Positions 12,554-28,024 are shown, counted from the first letter of the stretch. The stretch: DNA of 64,000 bases from Zygnema cylindricum (GCA_037447655.1 JBBHKE010001523.1:62001-126000), one strand, 5' to 3'. Made by a program: numbers and translations. The notes: generated from the letters alone by a model not told the origin.

Positions 12554-13310
12554 GGGTGCGTCTCTATGTGCCAAAGTAAGGGTTTTTTTATATTGTCGTA
12601 CCGCGTAAGTTTCAACCGTGCAAAAAAATTGAAATAATAAAAAGTACATTTTGTGTCATCATCGAATTTAATATGTACTACATGTTGTCGTCTTGCGTTC
12701 TTCAACCCATGGCCACACCCAAAAAAGTTATCTTCAAACATTTATTTAAAACACAGGGAATATGTGTTTTAAAACAGAGTATTTTTGAAAAACAAATAGG
12801 AACACGCATTCTCACGTGTAATTGTTTTACAAAAGTTCCAAACGAATTCAAGCGACGACGAAAAGTACACTATTCATTTTGTTTTGTACGTTTACGTTCA
12901 GGTACGACGAGGCAAAGTACACATTTTGTTTGGTTTTGTCCGTTTGCGCCTGGTACGGATTTTATATCGCCAGGGTCTCAAGATTCCGATGCCATTTCAC
13001 GTTGAGTGGACAGGCGACGCAAAGGCAAAGTGCATCTTCTTCAACCGTGGAACGGCACACGCCGGAAGGCAGTACGTTTACAATGTCACGAAAACTCATG
13101 CGACTTCACATGCAGTTGCAAAAATAACGCGCGTAATCATAGATTGTAGACGTCGAGAGCCGTCACGGGCATTGGCAGTGTTTACAATCATCACACCCTT
13201 AAGTAACTATTTCGTTGTTACACCTAGGGATACTTGAAATCCGGGTCCGCCGGATTTGTGCTAAAAAACAAAGTAAATTTAATAAGTTTGAAGTACATAG
13301 AGACGCACCC
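12554..13310. mobile_element. Tourist/Harbinger-like element, second of three
   Basis: Ends GGGTGCGTCTCTATGTG and ...ACATAGAGACGCACCC are well-matched inverted repeats, with TTA at 12551-12553 and 13311-13313. Its 757-bp body is closely similar to 9113-9891, including the CCGGGTCCGCCGGAT palindrome near the right end. Confidence 0.85.
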
Positions 13311-13313
13311 TTA

Positions 13314-14614
13314 GGGTGTGTTAAAGTAAGGGTTTTTTTATGTCGTTTTCACATAAAATGGGACTTACAACGAGAAAATATTACGCCATACGAAAAACAA
13401 GCAAAATCACAAGTTCATTTTGCGTATTTTTGGAACTTAGAAGGTACAACAATTTGGTGTTATTATCATCGTGACCCACTTCCAACTCATCTTCACACTT
13501 GCATTGGAATCAAATCGCGACCTGATTTTAATCAAAATACCACCCTATTGACATATAGAAAACCTGGATTGCACGCGTCAAACGTTTTCGATGAATATAT
13601 GACATTTGTAGACGTCTACAAAATGTGCGATAGTTTACGAAACGAAATGTGATGACTACGGAACTTCCTCAAATTCGTGGCGTCTACAAAAACGGCGACG
13701 ATTGTAGACGTCGAGGTTTTTGTGACGCTGTAGATGTTTAGGGTTTTGTGACATAGCGCAGTCATGCTACCATGTGACGTCATCAGTACATAGATTTTCC
13801 GCCATGGCTTCTCCATTTTTTTTTATCTTTTATCATTTAATATGCCATCAAAATCAGACCAAAAATATATAAAAAAAAGAAAAACGAAAAAATCTTTCAT
13901 TTGATATTATTATTGTTGCATCTTGTGTAAATCAGAGAGAAAGAGGAGCGGTCGAGTGAGAGTGAGGGGGAGAGACGAGGACACCCATGAATGAAAGTGG
14001 AGGTTCGAGACCCCAAAGTTTTTTTTTTCCGTACTTGCTCGTCATTTTCGTACGTACATGCGCGTGACGAGCAGGGAAAAAATAGAGTGTACTCCCCGTC
14101 GTTTAAATTTTTTGAAAACGTTTGACGCGTGCTATTCCGGTTTTCTTTTCGTCAATATGGTACACCGTGAATCGTTATTCGCGTAAAGGTTTCTTTAGTG
14201 TGTAGGAACAATTGCCGTCATTTACGCTAATTGAGAATTTGGAAATTTTCAACGAAATCGTTTATTCTAATTAGGAATTAGGGTTTTTTTGAAATAGTGT
14301 GGATAATTCTATTTGAGAATTAAAAAAAAAAGGTACCTTAAATAGCGTCCATTACGCCAATACCGATTCACGGTGTAGTATTTTGATAAAAATCAGGTCG
14401 CGATTTGATTCCACCGCAAGTGTGAAGATGAGCTGGAAGTGGGTCGCGATGATGATAACACCAAATTGCCGTACCTTCCAAGTTAAAAGATGACGCAAAA
14501 TGTACTTGTATTTTTGCCCATTTTTCGTACGTCGTAATTTTTTCTCGTTGCAAGTCCCATTTTCTGTGAAAACGATGGGAAAAAGCCCTTACTTGAACAC
14601 ATGGGAACACGCCC
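13314..14614. mobile_element. Tourist/Harbinger-like element with about 240-bp inverted ends and a nested MITE
   Basis: Left end GGGTGTGTTAAAGTAAGGG and right end CCCTTACTTGAACACATGG...ACACGCCC, with TTA on both sides (13311-13313, 14615-14617). The inverted similarity extends inward for about 240 bp (13314-13560 against 14380-14614), far beyond the 16 bp of its neighbours. It carries a TA-flanked MITE at 14163-14375. The middle resembles parts of 16417-17365 in inverse orientation (GTGACGTCA, CCATGG, CATTTGATA). No transposase frame was recognised. Confidence 0.75.
14163..14375. mobile_element. TA-flanked MITE nested in a Tourist-like element
   Basis: CACCGTGAATCGTTATTCG...ACCGATTCACGGTG with TA at both edges, 213 bp. 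The body is related to 33021-33229 (CTAATTGRGAAT, ATTCTAATTAGG). It sits just inside the right inverted arm of the 13314-14614 element, so it inserted later. Confidence 0.8.
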
Positions 14615-14692
14615 TTAGCCGTTTTTTTTCTTACTTCTATAGTTCTATCGTCTGATGTAAGTTCCTTGCTTTGTCAAAAAACAATAAAAAAA

Positions 14693-15491
14693 GGGAATTG
14701 CTAATCGCAGAGACGATTTTTGCTGCGCGCAGGTAGTTGTCAGAAATTGTACATTTGAAGTACAATTTCGTACAGGCTACGTACCTATAATTTCAGATCT
14801 GACGGTCAATCCGTAGAACAGCTTTGACTGGCGGATTATTGTACCGGCGGTTAAAAAAATGTCGCGCTTGCAAACGTCGACCGTCATAAAGTAAATAAAA
14901 AATCACACGGCCGGTGCAGTTTTACTGTAACCAAACTGCGGCAGCCACATATAAATAAAATGGCTGCGCGCAGGTAGTTTATCACTTCACGTTAGCCGAA
15001 ATCAACTCGTTGTCACGTCCACCGTGGACATGAGGACGTGTCATTTTAGTTTCATCGATACTTATACGCGGGTAGTCGGGTACGCATTTTTATTTTGTAC
15101 GAAGTTTATTTGGTTTCGTGCGAGTTTACATATGTTGTACGTCGTCCTTTAATATGTGTCCAAGTTCAATGTAACGGTTCGCGAATTGATTTCATTTTTG
15201 CAGTAAACTACCTGCGCGCAGCCATTTTATTTATATGTGGCTGCCGCAGTTTGGCTGCAGTAAACCTGCGCCGGCCGTGTGATTTTTTTTTTTTTTATGA
15301 CGGTCGACGTTTGCAAGCGCGACAATTTTTTAACCGCCGGTACAATATTCCGCCAGTCAAAGTTGTTCGACGGAATGACCGTCAGATTTTAAATTAAAGG
15401 TTCGTAGCCTGTACGAAATTGTACTTCAAATGTACAATTTCTGACAACTACCTGCGCGCAGCAAAAATCGTCTCTGCGATTAGCAATTCCC
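14693..15491. mobile_element. Fold-back element with about 290-bp inverted arms
   Basis: The left arm from about 14693 (GGGAATTGCTAATCGCAGAG) is repeated in inverse as the right arm ending at 15491. The arms are about 290 bp each around a spacer of about 210 bp. The words CTGCGCGCAGGTAGTT and AACTACCTGCGCGCAG occur once near the tip and once near the base of each arm, four in all. Both arms contain TTGCAAACGTCGACCGTCAT or its complement. No ORF of significance and no clear target duplication. Confidence 0.8.
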
Positions 15492-15654
15492 TAACTTATA
15501 TTTGTCGACACTTATGTGCAGCGCTGCCCGTGAAGATTTTCAGTTAAATAGATATGCATAAAAGATTCTTATACGTGGCATTCCACGTTATATAATGAAA
15601 ATTATAGAATACAGTATGTTATATAGTACTATTGTATGCATACTATATTTTTAA

Positions 15655-15780
15655 AAAGTTATCGCCGATATGGAATTTGTTGGTCCCAGACCGATATATT
15701 GGAACCTCTGACTGTTCGATAACCGATAACTATCGGTATCGGTGTTATCGCGATAAGTTTTTTACCGATACACAACACTA
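15655..15780. repeat. ATCG-rich repeat ending ACACAACACTA
   Basis: Contains GATAACTATCGGTATCGG and ends TTACCGATACACAACACTA. It is closely similar to 59320-59442 (GTTCGATAATCGATAACTAT, same end) and related to 11150-11302 and 28995-29152. Confidence 0.6.
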
Positions 15781-16416
15781 AGGACACAGTCCATGCCCGT
15801 GTAACGGGCGTGATTTACTAGTAATTACAAAGAAGTCTGGTTGATGATTGGATCAGAGGATATACACGACGCATGCGAATAGCAGAAGTTCGAATCTTTC
15901 AAGCGTGTAACTAGACAGGATATTGACCGATTGCTTTGAGCGGTCGATTTTCAATTGACTATATTTTTTTTTACACGTAGTGGAAAATCTGGAGCTGGAC
16001 ATTCGTCGGTTAGATTTGTACTTTTTCGCCACGTAAAACGTATTTTTCCGTACAAAATTGTCGGATTTTCTATTTGAAACCGCCAATCGGAAGCTGAGAA
16101 TGATATCTTTCAATCGCAACCGTCAGATCCAAAATCCGATGAATGTGTGTACGGAGAAAAGAATATGAGACGAAAAAAACATCAACTCTAAAAGCGACTA
16201 ACGGTGTTAGTGTACAAATATTGTCAGTTCGTACCAAAACTGCTCGTTACTTCGTACAAACGTACAGAAAAAGTGTCACGTTACGGCGTCGAACGGGAGA
16301 GTGCGTGTCGACACTGTACAGTAAACCGTGAGCTTATAGTGTTAAGAAATTATTAGTGAAAAGAAAACTATTAGCGCTATATTGGATTTCATGACCTCGC
16401 TCCAACAAAACATTAA

Positions 16417-17365
16417 GGGCACTTTTGCGTGTCCTAAAGTTACAGTTATTGTTTGTCGTTTTCCTCCATAACTTGGAAAAATTCGAGAAAATCCGCAACC
16501 GTAACAAAAATTGAAAATTACCACCGTACAAGTTGCGTTACCTTTAAGCCTTATACATACTAGAGATTGTCGATTAGCGCGATGCAATTTTTCGTCTAAC
16601 GCGTTTCGAACCACTTTCGCGTCCTTCCAACTCATCTTCAAAATTTATATAAAATCACCTCGCGAGGTGATTTTGAAAAAATCCCATGAGGTGAGCAAAT
16701 AGGCAGATGCTGTCTCACGTGTCAGTTTTTTTTTGACAATTTTTGTGAGCGAAGTACCCAAAAAAAAACCCACTGCACGTTTCCATCCTTTGCGTGACTT
16801 TTTTCGTACATGGGCCATGGAGGGAGTCTCGACCAATTAACGCCATTTCGAAAAAGCGAAGTCCACAAAAGCGCCTCTCTCTCTCTCTCTCCCTCTCCCA
16901 CTACCGCGTCTATCTCACAATTATTGCAATGAAAAACGTCAATAATGGTATCAAATGAAAGTTATCTAAATACAATTTCATTTTACTACCTTTGGGCGTA
17001 TTTTGATGGGAGGTAGCGTGAAAAAAGATTGAAAAACAAAATCGGGAAACCATGGGGGAAAGTTTTAGAATTTGTGACGTTGACGCTATTATAATTTGAG
17101 CGTGACGTCAAAATGTCACAAACCCTAAACATCCACAATGTCACAAGTAGCTAGACGTTTAAAATCGTTGTTATTTTGTAAACATCATCAATTGTTGGGA
17201 GTTTTGTAGCCGTATACATCATAAATTACACCCACGTCTACATCAGTCACAATCTAAAGTAACTATTTCATTTAATTACATAGGAATGCTTTGAATGTAG
17301 TAAGTAGAATCTTCGCTAAAAACAAAGTTACAGGACTAAAATTTTGGTTACATACGAAATTGCCC
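16417..17365. mobile_element. Tourist/Harbinger-like element with TAA duplication
   Basis: Ends GGGCACTTTTGCGTG and CATACGAAATTGCCC (imperfect inverted repeats) are flanked by TAA at 16414-16416 and 17366-17368. Internal features are a TCACCTCGCGAGGTGA palindrome near 16658, a CT microsatellite at about 16868-16892 and a GTGACGTCA-like block. No coding frame is recognised in its 949 bp. Confidence 0.7.
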
Positions 17366-17368
17366 TAA

Positions 17369-18197
17369 GTCTGATTTATATGTCTAACACTACTTAGGAT
17401 ACACTCTCCTATAGTGTAGCCCGTCCCAACCTGTGTTCACACTGTCAACGCTTGAACATGTTAGAACAGATTCGCGTGATTTCGCCCGGCTTTATTACTA
17501 GGAATCAAGTTGTGAGGGCACTTTCCCGTGTCAGCGCAACTCACTTTCCGGTCTCGACGCCGTTATCTGACACTTTCGGTTTTTGTACGAATTGCCACAT
17601 TTCGTACACTACACTATTTAAAAACCAGCCAAATTAGAGCCAAATGACGCTAATTTTAACCGTACATATGTTAAGGTAAAGAAAAAATCAGTATTATCAA
17701 TTATATTTAGGGTTCCAGGGTCAAAATTTAGGGGCGCGGATATAGTGTTGTTAGCTTTGTCGTTTTAGACAAAGCTCTCGTCTGGCCTTGGTGGCTTTGT
17801 TTTGTTGCGCGCGGAATGTAGTTTATCTATTCTTTCATCTTTCATATTGAAAAGGATACAAACCGGTTTAAAATGTCACGCATTCAACTCAAGGCTCTAT
17901 GCATTCAGAAGGGCCGTTATGGTTCCTTTCTATTTACGGCAGAAAAGTCAAAGCAAATCAGGCTTAGCTGGCTTTTATTTGTTTCCTATGGTTGACTTTG
18001 CACCGCACTAATTATTGCGCTGTACCTTGTTGAGTGCGCACTAAACTAAATACTAAAAGTACATCAAACTAAATGCTGTATGCACTAAATTTAAAGTGCG
18101 CAAGCAAAAGCTTTTTGGCGGTCGCACTTCACAACACTGCCATAAAGGCAAAGCAAAATAGGGCAACACAAAAGGGCGGGAGGAGGATGGGATGGAA
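17369..18197. other. Spacer upstream of the methyltransferase-fold gene
   Basis: No gene. Fragments of MITE-type sequence (GCCAAATGACGCTAATTT) end near 17720. AGCTTTGTC and GACAAAGCT at about 17752-17775 form a 9-bp perfect inverted repeat with a 6-base loop, roughly 500 bp upstream of the start codon. Confidence 0.5.
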
Positions 18198-18203
18198 TAT
18201 AAA
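18198..18203 (+). promoter_or_regulatory. Probable TATA box
   Basis: TATAAA in the context GGAATATAAACG lies 84 bp upstream of the ATG at 18282. Typical plant spacing would place transcription start near 18230, giving a leader of about 50 bases that contains two short upstream ORFs. Confidence 0.45.
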
Positions 18204-18244
18204 CGCTTAAATAAGTAGATAGTGCAATAAGATACAGTTTCTAA

Positions 18245-18288
18245 ATGTCCTTTACTTTCCAAGCTTCATAATGCTGCTGCAATGTTAA
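18245..18288 (+). other. Two overlapping upstream ORFs in the presumed leader
   Basis: uORF1 (18245-18271) encodes MSFTFQAS. uORF2 (18271-18288) encodes MLLQC and overlaps the main ATG at 18282 in another frame. The stop of the first and the start of the second share one base (TAATG). If both are in the mRNA they should lower initiation at the main start. The transcript start is not proven, so their presence in the mRNA is inferred. Confidence 0.4.
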
Positions 18289-19496
18289 ATGCTATTCAGA
18301 ATTATATTTTAGGAAGGGCTGTCTTTCCTATATTTAGGGTTTCAGTATTTTCATCTATAACAGACTGCAGTCAAAGTTTCGTCTGGAGAACTTCTGTACG
18401 GCACTCTTCTTTTCTGAATCGGAATAGTCAAGCATTGTACTTTTATACAAACGTACAATGTCCCGAAAAAGTACGGTATTTTAGGGTTCAGAACCACATT
18501 TTTGACTATTTGCAGAAAGAAAAAGAAGGCGGAAACGAACCGGCAGACGAAGAAGAAGAAGAAGGATTTGCTTTGTTGCTGGAGAGTGTGAGTGTCTCCG
18601 GTAACAAAAAACACGTTGTCAAAATAGATTCAGATGCAAATCATGAATTAGCCGGCGCACTCGTACTTTATTTTGATGATTTCCGGTATCCTCATAGTAT
18701 TTTTTGGCCCAATAAAGTGTGGACAGACTCTTATTATGATAGTTTTGCAGTCCTGCCTGCTATTGTTCCTAAAGGAACCCTAGGAATTTTAGGGTTAGGA
18801 GGTGGCACTATTGCTAGAATCCTTTTAGCAGTCTGGCCAAGCTTAATTATAGAAGGTTGGGAGATAGATTTAGAAGTTATTTATCTTGCTAGAAAATATT
18901 TTGGCCTTCTTGAACTAGAAGACGGTATCGATAGGTTTTCAAAGGCAAATGGTCGGTTAAGAAGGGGTTCCAAAGGAAAAAAGAACAGTAAATATGGTAG
19001 AAGTTTGCAGAAGGTAGATGGTTTTCCGGTTTCCGGTGAAGAAAATAGAGGAGGGCGATTGGTCGTCCATATTGGCGATGCTCTTGGAGTAAATGCCATT
19101 GATGAGAAAAAATTGGGGTTTGCATGTTTGGTGGTAGATCTGTTTAATGGAAAGTTTATTTTGCCAGCGTTACAAGATCCTGCCACCTGGCAGTTATTGA
19201 AAGGACGGTTAATGGCAAATGGTCGAATCATGGTTAATTGTGGAGGAGTTTTAGATAAGGAGTATAGGGACATTCTGGAAATGGAAGAGTGGAAAGAAAA
19301 TGTAAAAGCGGTGATTTTGGCTGCTGAGAAGGTTTTCCCGGGAGAGATTTTGGTTCAAAAATTTAGTGGTCAAGGCAACAATTTGCTTTTATTAACAGGT
19401 CCAATACCTAACTGGACTGATGTAGAAAATTCTATTCCAGAGGAGCTTAAGGAATATACAAATAGTTGGCATAGCTCGTCACTGGCTGAGTTTTAA
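18282..19496 (+). CDS. Spermidine-synthase/methyltransferase-fold protein, probably organelle-targeted
   Basis: An uninterrupted 404-codon frame with a class I S-adenosylmethionine-binding fold. Motif I is GLGGGT (residues 171-176) after the strand TLGIL. The acidic end of the second strand is EGWEID (191-196), motif II is VVHIGDAL (261-268) and the post-II segment is VVDLFNG (284-290). The whole pattern resembles the plant proteins annotated as spermidine-synthase-like or SAM-dependent methyltransferase superfamily. The DSSDP motif of true spermidine synthases is not seen, so an aminopropyltransferase activity is doubtful and the substrate is unknown. The first 60 residues are rich in Ser, Arg and aromatics with few acids, consistent with a plastid or mitochondrial presequence. 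Residues 80-95 are a Glu run and 218-260 a Lys/Gly-rich insertion. ATG 18282 is the first in-frame start after the TATA box; no intron is needed. The base composition is less AT-rich than the flanks, as expected of a real exon. Confidence 0.85.
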   Translation: MLNAIQNYILGRAVFPIFRVSVFSSITDCSQSFVWRTSVRHSSFLNRNSQALYFYTNVQCPEKVRYFRVQNHIFDYLQKEKEGGNEPADEEEEEGFALLLESVSVSGNKKHVVKIDSDANHELAGALVLYFDDFRYPHSIFWPNKVWTDSYYDSFAVLPAIVPKGTLGILGLGGGTIARILLAVWPSLIIEGWEIDLEVIYLARKYFGLLELEDGIDRFSKANGRLRRGSKGKKNSKYGRSLQKVDGFPVSGEENRGGRLVVHIGDALGVNAIDEKKLGFACLVVDLFNGKFILPALQDPATWQLLKGRLMANGRIMVNCGGVLDKEYRDILEMEEWKENVKAVILAAEKVFPGEILVQKFSGQGNNLLLLTGPIPNWTDVENSIPEELKEYTNSWHSSSLAEF

Positions 19497-21793
19497 TAAC
19501 TATGCCGGTTTTTGGAAGGGTTCAGGAAAATATGCCCTTAGGTTTCCTACTTTCCGTCCTCGAGAAGGGCTGCGATTTATTAATATACGAGTAGAAACTT
19601 TTCAGTTTTCGGGTTTTTCTAAACCCTAGGTTTGCAATCCTTACTTGTCTTTGTGAGGTGCTTCTTATCCGTGTAAGAACATTGCTGTACAATTATTATT
19701 TTAGCTGTACCATGTTCATATGTCAAAAGGAGATAGTTAATATCCACGTTTACTTCAGTCTACTATGTGCTGACCCAATCAGAAAGACTTGAGCAATTCC
19801 CGCAAGGAATTGACAACACGAGGAATATTAACGACTTTTATCCAGCAGCATTTTGATAGGTTGGGGATGATTTGGATCAATACTGGTTTTTCTGAGATTG
19901 GTGTTCCTCCAACTGGCTCATTTTTTTAAATTTTTTTTTCCTGAAGATCACACCACGCATCGTTATTAGCGTTAAGGATTTATTAGTGTTATTGCAAGAT
20001 TAGAAAACACAGTACTATTTTAGTGCAAGGAGACGTGGCAGATTGTTGTCCACTCCCTCAAATGATGTCCTTAATGCCATTTTGTGTTTTCCTGCCAGAA
20101 AAAGTTGTGACCGAATTAGTGACCGAACTCTAATAACGATGGTTGGTCTAGTTCTCTAAGCTGGTCATTATCGTCCAAGTCATTGTAACTAAATTAGCAT
20201 TATTAACATTACATAAGCTGACTATGTCGTCACTGGTAGGCATTCGCGGTGCCCATTGCATGTCAAAGGTTTCCAACTTTTTGTTTTAAACTATTACGTT
20301 ATGAAGTCATTGCAAAACGTGAAGGATATTGTAAAGCATGATATCAAAATAGAGAATAGCTGAATTGCTCCGCAGTGAATCTACTCTTTCATTGCAAAGC
20401 TTTAGTGTGGGCTTAAGCTTTTAGTTAGTCATATTCACACTTTTGCTAACAATATCGTGTACATTCCATTCAGGCAGAGGCCTGGCAAACTCAAATGTGA
20501 TCGCATTGCAGTGGGAACCCGCAATAGTTTATTTACAAGCGTCCACTCCAAAACGCGCAACAAATGCATCAATGTAGATGTAAATTTCACGCTATTATTG
20601 GGGAGCAAGGACAAAAAACGAAAACTTAGAGCATAGCTGAGTAAAAAGTGAGAATGCAGGAGCTTCAAAGTAAAGGAAATAGTCTTATTCCTTGTCACAG
20701 TGAAAATGTGATTACAGATGTGCAACTCTGTAATAGCAAGTTTGATGTGTATCAAAGAGCTACCCACTTTAATTTAGTACAAACAGTGGCATGACACACT
20801 AATTTCCATAGTGACATTGCTGCAATCATATGTTTACTGTAGGATTTTTTACTTCCATTCCAGTAAATTGAGATTTTTGCACAGCATACACATGACGTAC
20901 AGTCAAGGTACACAATTGTTCCGTACAACTCAAGTGACATCCGTACAGCCCTGTGAAATCAGTGCAAGCGTGGAAACACTATTGCATTACATTTAAAGAG
21001 TTGAATTAAACTGCAGTAGAAACACATTTTAGGGATAGACTGCATAATTAAATTTTGTAATGCATTAACTTCAAATGCAAAAGCAGTAAGAAAAAGTAGA
21101 ACCACAGGTGTAAACTGACTGCGACCCACAGTAATTACCATACAAGCTTTGCTCGATTCTTCCTCCACACAAAATTTTCCATCGCAGCCCAGCATTATAC
21201 TCACGGTTATACATATTTCAATCATGAGTAAAATGTGCAGAAAATTCTGAAAAACAATCATCATAACAATTTTTGGGGTTTTCAAGGATTCTGCAGCTCA
21301 GCACAAATAATGTCCTTAAAATTGGTGTGTCCACAAACTGCAACAGCTTAGAGACGGTCTACATGCATAAACAAAGTCATTCCTGAATTGGTAAATGTGT
21401 GTCAATGGGGAATGTATTCAATTTGGAACGGAAACAATACACATCTCGGTTAGACCAGAAAGCTTGTGAAAAAATCTCAAGATTGAGAGAAATGCAATCA
21501 ACAAATCACGTTTCTTCCATTGACAAACTTTGCAGTCTTCGAGAGAAAACAAGACATTAACATAGATTAAACTCATCTTGGCTTAAGTGGCATTCCAACA
21601 CTCACTCAAAGGCAAACATCATTCAAAGTAAAAACCTCAAACGCCAACCACAAATAGGAACGCACGAACGTTGCTTGAAGATGCCACTAGGATTCCATTA
21701 ATGAGAAATATATGAATGGATCCAGAAACAACAAGGCAAATACAGCGAGAATCGAATGAGAAAAGAGAATATATGGACGCTTGTAAGATATGC
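19497..21793. other. Spacer between two convergent genes
   Basis: Holds the 3' UTR of the plus-strand gene at its left and that of RPS14 at its right (about 21640-21793). A worn MITE copy lies at 19951-20147. The remainder shows no RNA gene or conserved frame; a 110-codon minus-strand frame at 20435-20767 looks fortuitous. Confidence 0.5.
19951..20147. mobile_element. Degraded TA-flanked MITE
   Basis: The left end CACCACGCATCGTTATTAG is clear and the interior has GGAGACGTGGCAGATTG and GTCCACTC, the inverse of the short subfamily body. The right end (CTCTAATAACGATGGTTGG) is diverged, so the boundary is approximate. Confidence 0.45.
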
Positions 21794-26218
<4,425 letters not shown>

Positions 26219-26330
26219 GGCTGGAGAATCGCTTCCAGAGAGTACACCTCGACTCGCGCTGAGTGGCGGAAGGGAGAGCTGCGGAGAGAGAAAGGAAAAT
26301 TAGGGCAGACGTCGGGCTTTCTTCTGCGTC
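26219..26330 (-). promoter_or_regulatory. RPS14 5' leader, pyrimidine-rich
   Basis: Upstream of the ATG the sense strand reads CCTAATTTTCCTTTCTCTCT, then CCGCAG and CTCTCCCTTCCGCC. This is pyrimidine-rich, as in leaders of translation-machinery genes. TTTCTCTCTCCGCAG also has the form of a 3' splice site, so a further 5' UTR intron is possible. The transcription start cannot be fixed. Confidence 0.4.
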
Positions 26331-26523
26331 CTGAGAAACGTCAGCCGTTGGATTAAAATCTGAAGTAGGTGACGGTTCGTGTTGATTGAAAATTTGAATA
26401 CCAGACTTACAATTTTTAGGAGGGCGTTCAGACAGGGTTCAGAAAAAAGCGTCTCCACAATGGTTACGGAATGTCCTTTACTAGTGGAGACATTTCGTAC
26501 GGTGGTCGCACGAAAATACACTA

Positions 26524-26789
26524 CACCGTGAATCGTTATTAGCGTTGAGAAATTATTAGTGTTAAAAAATAATTAGCGTTATTAACACTACACCGCGAAT
26601 CGTTATTAGCGTTATGAACTCTATATCGGCACCCCAAAATTTTGACATTAATACCTTAAATAGAATAAACTATACTATTTAAGGACGTGGACCATAATCT
26701 GCCACGTCTCCTGGCACTAAATTAGAATGAATGACGCTAATTTTTTCTTTACACTAATAATTTCTCAACGCTAATAACGATTCGCGGTG
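26524..26789. mobile_element. TA-flanked MITE plus a stray left end, in the RPS14 upstream region
   Basis: The complete inner copy is 26591-26789 (199 bp), with perfectly matched ends CACCGCGAATCGTTATTAG and CTAATAACGATTCGCGGTG and TA on both sides. A second left end (CACCGTGAATCGTTATTAG) with about 65 bp of body lies just before it at 26524, as if one copy had inserted into another. It lies 306-571 bp upstream of the RPS14 start codon. Confidence 0.85.
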
Positions 26790-27992
26790 TAGTTACTATT
26801 TTCATTATTTTAAAAAAAAATGTTTAATACTAATTGATCATTAATTCTAATTTTGGTAAAACAGATCTGCCATCAGGATATTCACAGTAAACTAGGTAAA
26901 AGTACAAAATCTGACAAATCGTACACTGTCGCATCCTTTGACTCTAATATTTTCATAATTCTAATTTGGGTGTTCTCGCGAATAATTATTACGCCACAGA
27001 TATCTTTACACTAAAATAGGTACGATCTTATTATGTCCCTTATTCTGAGCGTGGTTTTACATGCGATCGCGATTATTTTAATCCATGTTTCGTACTTTTT
27101 TTACTTAACAAAGTACCATTTTGTACGAAATGGCACGTCCGTACACCACACTATTCAATAATATCATAAATTAGAATTATGAACGCTAATTCTCTAGAAA
27201 GAAAGGAATATTTTATTATGAAAAACGCGATGGTTAAACCATCAAAGTACAAAACTTGATTGAAAAGGAAAATTGTTCACTACCATTAAAGGCTAGAATT
27301 GTAAATCCAAAGTACGTACACAAATTGTAAATGCTAACCAACACTGAGAGCAAAAGAAAGCAAAAAAAACATTGGAAACAAAAAACAAACACTAAAACTA
27401 AATTACAAAAGCACTTAAAACTACACTATACAAAGGCTGTAGATGACAAAAAAGGGCCGTCGGCCCAAAGCCTAAAACAAAACTACACTAAAGGTCCGAG
27501 GAACAAATATCATCAATGTGCACTGGGTGGCGAGGAGGTAAATCTCGTAGGCCTCGACCATCGTTCACCACCGTGCTCTGTTAGATATGGGCAGATGCTT
27601 GAGATCGTTGAAGGGCAACAGAGATACGTTGGCGGTAAAAGGCTGACATGAGAGCCAAGGGAGGGCTGCCAGGTCCTCGAGCCTCAAACGACCGTCGAGC
27701 ACAATCGCAGATGAAGTTGTCGAACGACGAGTCCAAGGTCCCAAATATCTCTAAAGCAAAAGGTATGAAGTTGTCGGCTGGGTCCCGTTTGGCGTAATCG
27801 CGTTCTTTAGAAGCCGTTACATCTCGAGTCGCAACACCATTATGTAATGCCGCACGCGTTGAAACATGGGATCCCGTAGAACCATAATTAACGTAAAGGA
27901 AAATTTAGTATTATCAATTATATTTCGGGTTTTGGAATCAAAATTTGGGGACGCCGATATAAAGTTCATAACGCTGATAACGATTCGCGGTG
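26790..27992. other. Gene-free stretch with MITE fragments
   Basis: 26840-27190 is a diverged, end-less relative of 8280-8897. The right half of a short-subfamily MITE ends CGATTCGCGGTG at 27992. A 106-codon plus-strand frame at 27331-27651 is lysine-rich and low-complexity at its start and shows no domain; I do not call it. GATGGTTAAACCATC near 27231 is a short palindrome, with a related motif near 29221 and 45331. Confidence 0.45.
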
Positions 27993-28024
27993 TACTATAC
28001 TGTATCGTACAGTATAGTAGAGTA

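Noticed and set aside
16658-16675. TCACCTCGCGAGGTGA as a specific operator site
   Set aside because: It is an isolated perfect palindrome inside a non-autonomous transposon; no gene nearby to regulate.
20435-20767. 110-codon minus-strand frame between the two host genes
   Set aside because: No domain, no splice or start context, AT-rich composition like the surrounding spacer.
27331-27651. 106-codon plus-strand frame
   Set aside because: Begins with a lysine/threonine-rich low-complexity run and shows no family signature; too little to call a gene.
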